Positions 9,861 to 20,998 are shown, numbered from the stretch's first letter. The stretch: 64,000 nt of DNA from Eutrigla gurnardus (GCA_963514095.1 OY741266.1:8760231-8824230); one strand, 5' to 3'. The notes: generated from the sequence alone by a model not told the origin. Program-made: numbers and translations.

Positions 9861-12060
9861 CTGGAGAACTACATGCATACTCAGATGTTGGTTTCAACAT
9901 ACACTGTGAAGAGGAGAAGGATGCGAGGCTATAGGTGCTTGAATCACCCCTTGAAAACATTTAAATGCTAATATCACCACATGTTCAATCCCACTTGTTC
10001 TGTCTATAATTTCTCATGAATCAATGTGGACTCGATTGTTAAATTATGGTACATTGGGGACAATGAGCAGAGTGTTAATACTATACTATATGTCGAAAAA
10101 AGTCTATCAAGTAAAAAAAAGTTATATTTTAGTATATTGAAAAAAATCCTAAAAAAGCCAAAGTATAGTATGCCCGAAAAGTAAAACAAAACAAAAAAAA
10201 ATGTTCCTTTAAAACGGCCCTAGTCCTTGTATACAATGGCATAACATAGTTGTAGCCTGTTGAAAAAAATGTCATGAAAAATAAAATATGGGATGTTGTA
10301 AGAAGTTGTAGTTATGTCGAAAAATATACAGGATGATTTTCACAATAAAAATAAATACATCACGTCTACCGAAGATGTGCTCCGATCTCAGTGTACTGAT
10401 AAACGTCACACATAATATACTCACACATTATTGCATTGCAACCGCAAACTACAATGGACTTTTAAAACATCCAAAATAAACTGTATCTAATCTACAGCAA
10501 CATCTGCACACAGATTTGATCTCACACATAACATAACGTAACATAATTGTATTCCATGAGAATCTTTTAAGTTTGGTGTACTTTTTCTTTTGGAATTTAT
10601 CCATAAAAGTACTATTTCATGCCAATCCACTTTCTGGGGAATTCGAAGAACAAAAACTTAAAAAAGAACTATACAATGAGAAAGGTGTTTGTACAAAAAA
10701 AGTTAAATAAATAATGCGTGGCCTTGTTTCGGAGAGATCTGCCTTCTCTCCAATATAAAGGGACTAGATGCCAGTCAGCTTGTGGTGATCAAAGATCCAA
10801 AAGGAGAAAGAAGAAAAAACACATTTGAAAACTCAAGATAATAAATGTATTTTGGATTCTGGGGTGAACTGTCCCTTTAAAGCCCTGAACGTTATTTACT
10901 ACAACGCTCTTCGATCACACTCCCTCGCCACCGTGATTGATGACAAAATGTCAGGCGATCATCACAGTACCAGTGAATTTCCCCTCCTTGGTTGAGGCTG
11001 AAGTGAACAAACAAGAAACCAGATCACAGGTTAGTTGAAATGGTGGAAGACTGGTTTCCAGTAGCAGACGGTTTACAGCAGGACGGCCAATCAAACGGAT
11101 GTTAAAGACATGAGGGAATTACAATCTGAAGACAAACATTTGCAGTTTGTCTCAGAATAAACAGTCAGTGCTGCTTCAGCAGTGATCAGGAAAAGAACAA
11201 AACAGAGTGCATCTCTGCAAACCTGCTAATCTACAGAGTTCGTGATACAAGTGAAATGGAATTCCAGTGTTTGAAGTTTAATCAGGACAACAAACCAAAT
11301 AACAGTAGTAGTGCAACTTGCAGTAGTAGCTTTCATGTAGAAAAGGGACAAACACATATGACACTGCAACACATACCAGTCAGTTTGGACCGGTCTTACT
11401 GAGCGTTTAACTTTGCCAAGTTAAATCAAGAAAGTGAACTTCAGTTTAAAAAACAGAGACAAAGAGCTAGAGCAGATTTCTGGGAGTATTTCCTATTTGT
11501 GATCAATTAAGGATCAGAAGATCGGCAGACAGCAACACTAGAATTAATTTACATCTGTTTTTAAGATGCTCTTGGAAGAATTTGAAACCTCTGTGAAACT
11601 CAACAGGACAGACTTCTAAATACATGACAACACTTATTTAAGACAAACAAATAACAAGACCCCCACACTCGCTCAACACACAAAAACACGTCCAGGAACC
11701 CCTTAAATAAATTAAGAAAGAAAGAATTAAAACAAAAAAGGAGATGTCAGCAGATGGTGTATCACACGAGTCAACAACAATATCAGGTAGTGTCCCACCT
11801 GACTGACCAGTGAGCTAATCAGATATCACATAGACCACACATCACACGATGAGCGCAGCACTTTAAAGCAATAGATTTGACTCATATTTGCTGAACTTTG
11901 AGGCTTTTTAGGTGTCCGATTACATGAATCAAGAATACTTCAAGTACTTGAAACATTCCCAATTATTTTGAAATCATGCCTTTTGCCCAGTAAAATAATG
12001 CTCCAGACAGCACCAATTAATGCCCGTTAGCTTAAAATACCGTCCACACAAAAGGTGATG
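9861..12060. other. intergenic spacer between smarca4 promoter and atg4d 3' end
   Basis: A 2.2-kb AT-rich stretch with scattered short ORFs lacking any family resemblance. I see no gene. It contains the A-rich repeat listed separately. Confidence 0.65.
10080..10265. repeat. A-rich repeat related to the fish TAGTATGTCGAAAAAAGT type
   Basis: Successive loose copies of ATACTATATGTCGAAAAAAG, AGTATATTGAAAAAAATCCT, AAAGTATAGTATGCCCGAAA and GTTATGTCGAAAAATATA. This resembles a degenerate tandem repeat seen in several fish genomes. Confidence 0.5.
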
Positions 12061-12075
12061 ACAGAAGCCACAGTT

Positions 12076-12081
12076 TTTATT
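12076..12081 (-). terminator. candidate atg4d polyadenylation signal AATAAA
   Basis: TTTATT on the plus strand reads AATAAA in gene sense, about 155 nt after the atg4d stop. It is the first canonical signal downstream of the stop. Confidence 0.55.
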
Positions 12082-12233
12082 TCCGTTGACCAGTGAAGGT
12101 GACTAAGCACAAGAGCGTCGTGTCCACCTGGCAGCTGCACCAGTCAACAGCCCTTTCCTTTGAAGGACCTTTGATGCCTTTGTTTCTTCTGCCCCCTACA
12201 GGTGAGAGCTAAGAGAGCACCTTCCTCAGAGCC

Positions 12234-12413
12234 TTACAGGAAGACAAACTCATCACTGTTTCTTCTGTGGTTACTCCTGCCCAGTTTGCCGGGGGGCAGA
12301 ATGTGGGCTGCAGGTCCACTGTTATTGCTGCTGTGACCTTCAAGTCCATAATCCTGACCCCGGCCCTCTACGAACGTAAAGATGGGGTACTTCTCCTTCG
12401 ACGATGACAGGGC
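12234..12413 (-). CDS. atg4d: atg4d last coding exon
   Basis: 180 nt including TAA at 12236-12234, acceptor TGTCCTCCCAG. It encodes ALSSSKEKYPIFTFVEGRGQ, a Gly/Ser-rich stretch, then RNSDEFVFL. The C-terminal FVFL after acidic residues resembles an LC3-interacting motif (F-x-x-L), as in ATG4B. Confidence 0.94.
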   Translation of the reverse strand, partial: ALSSSKEKYPIFTFVEGRGQDYGLEGHSSNNSGPAAHILPPGKLGRSNHRRNSDEFVFL

Positions 12414-15400
12414 CTGGGAGGACATCAACATCAAGTAAACAGAAGGCTATAGATTATCTCTCACTAGACTGTGTGAATGAGTGTCATGTCAACAGAGTAC
12501 ATTTTATGTTGTTTTATGTTCAACCAAAAGCGCAAGAAGATATTTACGTAACAAATGGACCTGTGTTTATAATCGAGCATTTCTAATTTTTGGACCACTC
12601 AAAGTGCTTTACACTACATGTCAGCATTCACCCATCCACACACATTCATACCCTGATGGCAGAGGCTGCCATGCAAGGAGCTGCCTGGATCTAATCAGGA
12701 ACTGGATCTCATCTAACACACATTCACACACTGATGGCACAGTCTTCAGAGGACTGGAAGAAGCGGGAACCAATCCGGCGATCTTATGATTAGAGGGTGA
12801 TCTCTGAGCCACAGTGATATTGTGTTTGCATATTTGAGTATTTTGGCCTTTAAATCCCTCTGTGGGTGCTCGTGGATCTTTCCACCTCTCTAGTGAACTT
12901 GCTGTGGAGTTCAATCGGATTTCATTCTGACTCACAAAGTTACAAGGCTCCCCAATGACAGTTGACCTTCGATTCAGGACAGAGTATTGTTTGTTTCTAT
13001 TCTTGTTTTACACCTTCATGCTAAAATAATACAAGCAGAAGAGATTCATTCTGCATATAATTTACAACTTTGTGGATGTTAGCCTGCTAGCCTTGCTAAC
13101 TCCTGCAGGTTATGTGCAAAAACCCTCCCAACAGTATTCCTTGTTCTGACTGCTTTTGGCCACGCCATCATTTCATTGTTTGTATTTTAAACTGTGCTAT
13201 ATAAATTAAATAATGTTAATGTTATTATTATTACCATTCAAGTAAATTTCACCGAGCAGCTTACAGGATGCAGGTGACTCACTCTGATTGGCTGAGTGAA
13301 TAAGCAAACAGGTGATTCCAGGAAGCGGATTGGTTCCAGCCTACACATTTAAATCGCGGCTTCCCCCAGCTGATGTCTACACCTCTCTAATATATTGTAA
13401 ATTGTATCATGCAACCATCTATAGCAGACCTGAGATCTGTAGGCAATGTAGCATGTTAAATTAATTTCCGATCTAAACATTATGAACCTACCCTTTAACA
13501 GAGTAGGACAGTCCTTTTATTTTTTGTTCTCTGGTTTTATTAAATGCTATAAAATTAAGAGTCAGATAGCAGCGGGAAGGTGTAAAAACTCACCACACTA
13601 ACAGCACTACATAGAGACTCAAAGTCCTTCTTGTTCTTGGCATAGAAGCCGATGGTACAGCTGGGATCCATGCGGTTGAAGGGCATCTTCTTGGGAGAGC
13701 TACAGTGGAATGACTAGAGAGAGAAGATAATACAATAAAAGTCAATTTACAGTCATGACAGAACATGTTCTCTTTAACAATCTGTACAGTCAAAACACGA
13801 CTGAGCGTGAAAGTCACATGGTAATGGCGACAAAAACGTAAACAGAGATGAAGACGATGGGACCGACCTCCAGTGAGAAGTTGACTTGTGAGACGTCCAC
13901 CACAGGCTGAGAGTAGTGAGGGTCCAGATACAGCAGCTGCTCGTCTAACAGACAGGAAGCAGGAGTCAAGACCAGGAATTCAAATATGATGCAGGGTCCC
14001 GGGCTAGAGGACGTTGTACGGTGTGCAGATCGTAAAGCTCTCTGAGAAAAATACTGAACTGAAAATACTCTATTAAAGTATAAAATCACCACCTGTGAAG
14101 TGCCAATCAGGTATTATTAGATCTGACCCAAGCTGCATCTGCTATGGTTGAGTGGTGATGCTAAGTGCGATACGATGCCGTTTCCTTTAAAAAACATCAG
14201 TTGCTACCATCTGGAACAAGGTTTGGTTTCTAAGACTACTTTCACTTCCTCTGTCTGGTTTCTTGTTAAGGATTTTCAGAATCATTACTTCAGGGAAAAA
14301 TCAATGATTAGCAAGAAGTGTATTCTGGAAAGTGTTGGTTGACAGTGTCATGAAAATGTAAAGCGTTGCAGTTGCTTCCTGAGGCAGATATTGCCAAAAA
14401 TATCGTTCTTTCGAATAAGGATATTCTTCTTTAATCCCTTCCTTTTATTCTTTAAGAAAGCAAAAAAACAAAAAATCTCTCACCTTGGAAGCCAACGAAG
14501 TACAGCGAGTGCTTCGGTTTGCCTCCGATGATTCCGATACAACAATCCAGCTTTAGGATGTTCTGAAAATGAACACACCTGATTTTCAATAGGAGTTAAG
14601 AGATATAACAGAAGTTCAGCAACACATTTTTTTTAGGAAGCATCACATCAAGCATGAAAACAGAATATTCAGACCTTGACACATTCGATGTATGACGGGT
14701 TGAGGGCCTCCCCTCCCAGCCGCACAGGCACCAGGATGATGACAGACTTCCAGGCTTGACTGGACGGATCAATGGGGGTCTGGCTTAGTGACAGGTCACA
14801 TAGATGCACCACATCCTCTTTGTACACTGCAGTGCAGAAACATGATGAGAAGCCCTGCACCCTCACAAGGAGTATTTATTTAACTCATCAGATATCTAGT
14901 CTGTTAATCTCACCTGTACAATCCTGAGCCACATATACAGCCAGGTTGTGGAGCACTGAGGTTTTGGCGACCGCTTTCCTGAAAAAATAAATACAAATCA
15001 CCACTCCAATCAATGCCAAAGTGTGTCAACTACATACCTAATATCAGGAAGTTGTGAATGCTTGGTTGTAAAATAAAAAACATTCAAAGCCTTTACCGTA
15101 ATATGTGCGCCACTATAGAGGGGCCATACCAGTCACCAGCCTTCTTCCCAGAACTTTTGCCGATTTCCACCAGCTGGTGAAGCCCAAAAGGTGCTGGGGG
15201 CTGATCCCCGAACCAGGTGACCAGTTTGTGGTGGATGGGCTCCGCCTGCTTGTCCCTTACAGACTCGGGTCTCTTCTTCTGGCTGCATTTGGTTGCCTGA
15301 TCACTCGTCAGGGACCTTTCAGGGGTGTTGGATCCTCGTGGAGAGCCAAAGGAGGGGATGGGGACTCCTCCAGCCCGGGCTGGGGAACGGGGTCTGAACA

Positions 15401-17266
15401 CCTCAAAGTCCACATCGGTTAGCTGCTGAACATCGGGCCAAGTCCAATCTACAGGGTACAAAAAAGGGCTTGCACTTAGCAACAAAGTACAGCCAGGCTA
15501 ACCATCCGGGGAATGTCTTTTGAATGATACTAAATCAGCACGGTGACAATGAAAAATTAATTCTAATAAAGGGCAGAACGTAGAGCAGAAGAGAGAAATA
15601 AACACAAGCGGCCATGAGACAGACAAAAAACGAACAAAAAAATAAATCATAAGTAAAACTTAGAGAATATTAATTAAAAAAGGGGCAACAGTAATGGACA
15701 AAACTCAGCAAATAAACGTGCAGGAGAGATAAAAAGTGTGAAGAAGAACACAGGAATAAGACAAAGAGAAAATAAAGGTCAGAGCCTCGTTGTCTCGAGA
15801 CAACTTATTCGTTTGAGTGCTGTCAATTTAAAGGAATCCATACTTCTGCAGAGGGAACGTCATACACACACACATTATTAAGAGATAAGGGATCGGTTTC
15901 AGTGAAAGAAAGACCGGCCAGCCTTAAATGTAGCTTTAAATCTGTCTGTGGGTAAAAGTGAAACTGACGGAGACAAACCTCTGGGCATCAAATGGACGAG
16001 GAGCCCCTGTGCCAGCAACATCTGCCCACTGCGCAACATGCAGCCCCAGCCACAGTCGGTGGTCCAGGTGGAGCCCTCCAGCTGAGGGAACTCCCTCCTG
16101 TAGGTCAGCCAGATCCTGGACACAAAAGCCAGACGAAACCGCTCCACCTCATCTGAGAGCAGGTGAAGGCAGTGGAGGACAAGACGGAGAGAAAGACAGA
16201 ACTCTCAGTAGGTTGATTCAAACTGTTCATTCATTTATCTTACATGAGAAAGATCTGTTTACAGCAAGAGGAAAGATTTTTTTTTTATGGTCAACTGATT
16301 TGTTTTTAAACCCAGCAAAAATGGCTTACGACCCGTAGTTCTCTTAAACAAACATCCCTGCAACACCTGAGGCCCGTACTACAGAGCGAGTTCAACAAAC
16401 CCACGGTATCTTACATGCAGCTCATCATAGTTACAGCTATAGTGCTCTAAATGGGACAGTGATATTACAAGCCTATTAACGTACACAGTCACAGCATTTT
16501 TTTGGCTAGCTGTTCTTTCTGCATTTGGCAATTAAAACTGTGCTGCTTTTTGTCTGTATATTGTATCTCACAATCAGCACAGCGCACTTTGATTGGTCTG
16601 TAGACGGTGCTTTTGTACGAGTTGGTCTCATATCTTGAACATAACCTGCTCCAGAGCAGAGTTAAACCTGAAGCTACCTCGCTAACCCCTAACCCAAAAG
16701 ATGCACTTTTGATTAGAATGGCATTGACCTTCAAATAGTAAGATACGTATGTGAACTTAGAGTTTACCTTCACTGTTGAGCAGATAGGAGTGTCCCAGAA
16801 CAGTGACCGGAGATATCTTGTTGAAGGAGGTTTTAGACTTAACAGTCCAACCTGGAGAAAACGAGCAGAGGAAATGGAAGTAAACCAATAGAGGGAGGTG
16901 AATGAGGCTGTGTCAGACATTTATCAGGTTTTGCAGTGTTTTTGCATAAAATACAAATCTTGACAAGCTTCAATAATATTTTTCATAGTCACAATCACAA
17001 AGAACAGGGCAGAGGCACCCACAGATGCCCTTCAGGACTAAGCACATACCATATTTGACATTGTTCCAGGCAGACATCAGTTTGGCTTTCAGTTTGTCCA
17101 TCTCGTCTGGCTCCCCAGTCGTCTCCCTACTGGGATCTGGAGTCTGCGGTGGCCTGAGACCAAAGCTGCCCTGCCGCTCCAGAGGCTGCTGCCTCCGGCT
17201 CTCCACCACCTCATCCTGCATCACCCCCCCTACGTACTGTACTGCGCTGGGGGAAATTGAGTTCAT
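12234..17266 (-). CDS. atg4d: atg4d, autophagy-related cysteine protease, complete coding region
   Basis: Family C54 cysteine protease that cleaves ATG8-family (LC3/GABARAP) C-termini and removes them from lipid. Ten coding exons sum to 1,500 nt, giving 499 aa plus stop (human about 474). Catalytic Cys138 is in TTDCGWGCMLRSGQ, and the Asp/His pair is 382/384 in YLDPHY. The start MNSISPSAVQY, EPDEMDKLKAK and WNNVKYGW match ATG4D rather than ATG4C, as does the end DEFVFL. Parts such as SKEKYPIFTF are shared with ATG4C. DEMD at 54-57 corresponds to the caspase site DEVD of human ATG4D. An in-frame TGA lies shortly upstream of the ATG, supporting this start. Confidence 0.94.
12590..12930. repeat. 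teleost interspersed repeat in atg4d intron
   Basis: Contains AGTGCTTTACACTACATGTC, a CATTCACCCATCCACACACA block, CTGATGGCAGAGGCTGCCAT and a second CATTCACACACTGATGGCAC. This order is typical of a dispersed fish repeat. The family is not named here. It occupies part of the last atg4d intron. Confidence 0.6.
13594..13713 (-). CDS. atg4d: atg4d coding exon 9
   Basis: 120 nt, phase 0, acceptor CTCTCTCTAG and donor GTGAGT. It encodes SFHCSSPKKMPFNRMDPSCT followed by IGFYAKNKKDFESLCSAV. FHC.SP.KM and MDPSC are ATG4 signatures. An ORF visible here in another frame is a shadow. Confidence 0.94.
13868..13944 (-). CDS. atg4d: atg4d coding exon 8 (catalytic Asp/His)
   Basis: 77 nt, acceptor TCTGTTAG, donor GTCGGT. 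It encodes DEQLLYLDPHYSQPVVDVSQ followed by VNFSLE. DPH carries the catalytic Asp382 and His384. Confidence 0.94.
14484..14562 (-). CDS. atg4d: atg4d coding exon 7
   Basis: 79 nt, acceptor ATTTTCAG, donor GTGAGA. It encodes NILKLDCCIGIIGGKPKHSL followed by YFVGFQ. GIIGGKP.HSLYF is strongly conserved in ATG4. Confidence 0.94.
14675..14826 (-). CDS. atg4d: atg4d coding exon 6
   Basis: 152 nt, acceptor GCACTGCAG, donor GTCTGA (weak). It encodes VYKEDVVHLCDLSLSQTPID, then WKSVIILVPVRLGGEALNPS and YIECVK. ILVPVRLGGE is an ATG4 hallmark. Phase requires this donor although it departs from GTRAGT. Confidence 0.92.
14914..14978 (-). CDS. atg4d: atg4d coding exon 5
   Basis: 65 nt, acceptor TTTTTTCAG, donor GTGAGA. 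It encodes KAVAKTSVLHNLAVYVAQDC and T, matching RKAV...YVSQDCTVY in human. Confidence 0.93.
14979..15096 (-). other. atg4d short intron 4
   Basis: A 118-bp intron with GTAAAG donor and TTTTTTCAG acceptor. Nothing else is seen in it. Confidence 0.8.
15097..15448 (-). CDS. atg4d: atg4d coding exon 4
   Basis: 352 nt, acceptor ACCCTGTAG, donor GTAAAG. It encodes DWTWPDVQQLTDVDFEVFRP, a variable Ser/Arg/Pro linker, then HHKLVTWFGDQPPAPFGLHQ and KSSGKKAGDWYGPSIVAHIL. APFGLH and GKKAGDWYGPS are ATG4C/D signatures. Confidence 0.94.
15449..15978 (-). other. atg4d intron 3
   Basis: A 530-bp A-rich intron (plus-strand sense) with no exon or recognised repeat. Confidence 0.7.
15979..16152 (-). CDS. atg4d: atg4d coding exon 3 (catalytic Cys)
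   Basis: 174 nt, acceptor CTGCTCTCAG, donor GTTTGT. It encodes VERFRLAFVSRIWLTYRREF, then WTTDCGWGCMLRSGQMLLAQ. The second Cys of DCGWGC (Cys138) is the nucleophile. The exon ends GLLVHLMPR. Confidence 0.95.
16350..16690. repeat. possible MITE-like or dispersed repeat in atg4d intron
   Basis: One end carries AGGCCCGTACTACAGAGCGA and GTTCAACAAACCCACGGTAT. The other carries GAACATAACCTGCTCCAGAG and CAGAGTTAAACCTG. These paired blocks resemble a fish repeat that I recall with the same two ends. Terminal inverted repeats were not demonstrated. Confidence 0.4.
16768..16851 (-). CDS. atg4d: atg4d coding exon 2
   Basis: 84 nt, acceptor TTTTCTCCAG, donor GTAAAC, phase 1 at both ends. It encodes WTVKSKTSFNKISPVTVLGH followed by SYLLNSE, matching the human WVVKSRTSFSKISS segment. 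Confidence 0.92.
17050..17266 (-). CDS. atg4d: atg4d first coding exon
   Basis: 217 nt from ATG (17266-17264) to donor GTATGT. It encodes MNSISPSAVQYVGGVMQDEV, a linker, then GEPDEMDKLKAKLMSAWNNV and KYG. The MNS(I/V)SP start is shared with human ATG4D. The upstream in-frame TGA excludes N-terminal extension within this exon. Confidence 0.92.
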
Positions 17267-17483
17267 GCCTCTGAGCCCTCAGAGTTGAACTCTGGTGCTA
17301 CTCATTCCAACACAGAAGGGACGGGGGAGAGAAAAGGAGGTAAATTATTGTTTTCACTTTATCCACTCTGCCTTCAACTCTTTAACTTACACTTAATGTG
17401 TCAATAATTTCCCTTTTAACCTAACAACAACACTGAAAGTTAGTCTTCTCCACATCGTCATTTTACCATTCCTACATCTGTTT

Positions 17484-17486
<3 letters not shown>

Positions 17487-17544
<58 letters not shown>

Positions 17545-17566
17545 ATATAATATAATATAATATATA
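17487..17566. repeat. (AT)n then (TATAA)n microsatellite
   Basis: About 26 AT dinucleotides followed by five TATAA pentamers, in the interval between the first coding atg4d exon and its 5'UTR exon. Confidence 0.95.
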
Positions 17567-18432
17567 AACACATACACACAAGTCTGTCAACGTTTATCTT
17601 CCTGAGGTTCTCCTTTCTCCCAGTTAGTTTTTTTTTTGTGGCAAAACCTCTCTGAGGCAGAATGATCTACATGTAAATAACTGTTACTTGCACCTCCAGT
17701 TGAAAGCCCCATACAAAGCTAGTAAGTAGTCTGTGAATCAAGATTATATTTTCAAACTACACGCACAAGGCTATAAATGAATAGTGTTTCATACTGTGGG
17801 AAAACCGTACAACAACCAGTCTGTGAGCCAAATGCAAAATCTACAGTTCCTGAAAAATATAAATAACTTGCAACGTTGTCAGTGTGAACTTAGGTCATGT
17901 GCCTTCGTCTGCGGATTTCACAATGCACAACATGCAAAGGAAAGTACCAGAGACTTTTCCACCATGCGCTGAAACTGATGATTAGTTACAGCAGGGAACA
18001 GCAGCAGCACGGTGTATGGTCGCTGATTACATTGATTACAACATTTATCTGAACAAAAAGAAAATCGAGCCTCACGTGATTAGCATTTGACAACCGGCAT
18101 GTCGGGCTTTTTCAGCGACCGTGAAAGTCATCTGATTATAATGGCTGTCATCCTCGTTGCTGATCTGAAACACCTAAAGCAATTAACGTGACCATGGACA
18201 TGTACGTCACTGCCTGGTAGTTTCACTACGACTACCGCAAATAGGTCAGCATACTTTTGTAACATCCTTACAGTTAATTCAACGTATTCGTGCGTACATT
18301 TATTTTTTATTCTAACAAAACACCTAAGCCTAATAGACAATTGATCGTCGTAGCGAAACGTTAATGTTACACCTCCTTTAAACACAGCAAATTCACCCGA
18401 AATTAAATACACGCTAGATAACAACCACGTAC

Positions 18433-18800
18433 CTGCTGTGTAAAAGCCGGTTAGGATGGTCGATACCTTGTAGGGGTTTGACTCATTCCAGCGCTTTAAT
18501 CTGTCCCCATCCACGACTGCAGTCTTCTTCTTCACGGATACATGTAATGTACTAGCTCGCTAAAGCTAGCTACGTTTAGCATTTCAAGACGCTAACCGAG
18601 TAGCCACCGAGTATTCAAGCCGGTCTGACCAAATATATTGATTACTTTTCAACAAAACACAGCGGTCAGTGGGACACGCGTTACCCCGTTCAACACAAAA
18701 GGTAGTTGGTATGCAGTGTGGTGAAGATAATCCAGCACATTGTGGTTTTTGCCCGCCGGAGCCAGCAGCCGCCGCTTTAGCGTCTCCCTTTGACAGCAGA
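18433..18800 (-). other. candidate untranslated first exon(s) of atg4d
   Basis: A good minus-strand donor GTACGT follows ACACAGCAG at 18432-18427, just downstream of the CCAAT array. It could join the exon holding the atg4d ATG. Upstream of the donor is an ORF beginning MKKKTAVVDGDRLKRW at 18535; if transcribed it would be an upstream ORF. No family resemblance is seen. Confidence 0.35.
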
Positions 18801-18839
18801 GGACATTTACTTCCTGTTGTCCTTTCCTGGTACGACGCC

Positions 18840-18906
18840 ATTGGTTGAAGTAATCACTGGGAGGACGCTGATTGGACAATATCGTACATAAGCAGTGGAC
18901 TATTGG
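18840..18906 (-). promoter_or_regulatory. triple CCAAT-box array, atg4d promoter
   Basis: ATTGG on the plus strand (CCAAT in gene sense) occurs at 18840-18844, 18871-18875 and 18902-18906, with starts exactly 31 bp apart. NF-Y sites in multi-CCAAT promoters are typically spaced this way. No TATA box is evident. ACTTCCTG and CTTTCCTGG (ETS-like cores) lie just downstream at about 18809-18830. The TSS is probably 40-100 bp below 18840. Confidence 0.6.
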
Positions 18907-18949
18907 CTAATATTAACCATTAGATTTATGTAACATGATCATACGGTAG

Positions 18950-20990
18950 TGACTATATTACTTGGTGTATTTGTATATGTATGATTTAAGTGAAGAGTTT
19001 ATGTTTACCTAATTTCTCATTTTTCATGAGGTACAGTCACTACGTTATTTGTTCTTTATTGTTCTTTTTATCTGCTAAATCTGTTTTGTTTTGTTTAATT
19101 GTATGATTAATTTAATTAACAAACAGCCAAACAAGTGTCTAGTGTGATACAATTATATAAGGATTACTGTACTTTTGTTATATCAGATTATAGTTACAAA
19201 AGAGTAAGAGATTGCACATTTCGGAACAAATCTCAGAATTTTATTCCACATACTGCACTTCAGGTGTCTGCATTGAATCACATCTATCACAAACAAAAAT
19301 GCCCCATGGTACAAATAAATACACTTTCAGTGAACAGAGAAAAATGTGGAATGTTTTTATACTTGGACTTGTGTGTTCATTTGTAGAATCCATATTTGTA
19401 TACAGTAGCCTATATTTTCCTTTTCTTCAAAGTAACCTACAAACTACACCTTTTTTTCAAAATAAAGTGCATTTATACTACTCTCTCAGTCAATCACAAA
19501 AAGAAAAAAGGAAATTCTCAAACATGTAACACTAGTATAGACACCATTGATTGGGAAAAGGCCTGAAAGTGGGGCTGTATAAGATTACATTACAGTTAGT
19601 TTTCTTAAGTTATCAGAGCTGACCTGATGACTCATTACATCAAGATATAAAAGAACCCCTTCCTATCAGTAGAATATATAAGACAGTATATTATATTAAA
19701 AATGTAAATTCCTACTCCAGAAGATATGATTAACAGTCACGTGAAGAACACCACAACAGAAAAGAAATCAATTTGTGTTTCAAGTGTTCATTTGACAATT
19801 ACTGCAAATATTTTGTCATCAGAAACATAAATGCATATTCAGTAACCCTATGGCTAATAACATCCACTCAGCAGTATTTTACTGGTCTTGGCTTCATTAT
19901 AGAAACTCTCACTAGGCTGACTATGGACATTTTATGGAAACATGTTTAGCAGTGGATGTTTTCAACCACTCGAGGGCAGTAGAGTTCAATGCCGGGTTAA
20001 AAAAAAGATAACAAATCTTTTTTTTAACATGTATTTAAATCATTGGTACACCCTCAAATATTGTTAGATTGGAGGATAGATTGTGAACAGCATCTATATT
20101 GCATTAAAGATGCATTAAGAAATGTTCATGACTGGTTATGTAAAAAGATCTGCCAATACAACAAAAATCAACTGCCCACGTTGTAGCTCTGCATAGCTTT
20201 CAGCCATTCCAGCTCGTTGTTTAAGTCTTTCAGATAGATACAAAGCAAAACAATGTGACCAGCTGATGTAAAACAATGAGCAACGTCCCCAGCACACATG
20301 TACAGGAAGGAGCCTACCTTACTTCACTACTGTCTTTGAACTTCTGCCTGTGTGAAGTTGCTATTATAGGTTTAATCAGTTTACATTTGTAGAGGAATCA
20401 AAGTCATTTGAATGAAATCACTGTTAGAAAGTGGCATATATGGATTAAATAATTTAACGCCTATATTTCTTCTGTAAATCAGCTAGAACTGGTATAGTGA
20501 CTGACAGCAGTTCTTATGTACACGGGATAGTGACAGAGAATAAACCCAGCCAGAGGTTGTCTTTCCTGTGAACATTTTATCCTTCGCAGCACTCAATCAC
20601 CTTTATCAGTATGTTACACGCAGCAAAATGTGAGCTTTACATGAATCAACCTCGACTACCTAGCAACCTAACACAGTCATTCTGATTATACTGCAGATTA
20701 CTTTGTTTTTACAGCGACAGGCTCATTGTGAAATACTGTACCATACCCATATCCACAAACCCTACCTCAACTAGAGAGCCCTTTGACAAACACATTACGA
20801 TATGCTACATCCATGACTGCCTGCTTCTCCCGGTTTGGCTCAAAACAACACATGGGTTCACTGTATATGTGCTTACAATTCTTCTTTAAATACGACTATC
20901 CACAAACGTTATCACCACTGTGCCTGTGTGATTTGTTATTAAAGTCGCAAAGAGCCTCCAGCAAAGCCTGTAACCGTCTGGGCCCTAACT
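18950..20990. other. atg4d-mast1 interval, possibly distal mast1 3'UTR
   Basis: About 2 kb of AT-rich sequence without a recognisable gene. TTTATT (AATAAA in mast1 sense) occurs at 19240-19245 and 19055-19060, so a long mast1 3'UTR could reach here. Repeats are not obvious. Confidence 0.5.
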
Positions 20991-20998
20991 GCTGCCTG

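Noticed and set aside
15958..16338. 126-codon plus-strand ORF opposite the atg4d catalytic exon
   Set aside because: Shadow frame; the minus strand carries the conserved Cys motif and valid splice sites.
16489..16920. 143-codon minus ORF around atg4d exon 2
   Set aside because: It reads a different frame over the exon and runs through a dispersed repeat.
17393..17590. ORF with repeated IY
   Set aside because: Translation of the (AT)n tract; likewise 32479-32673.
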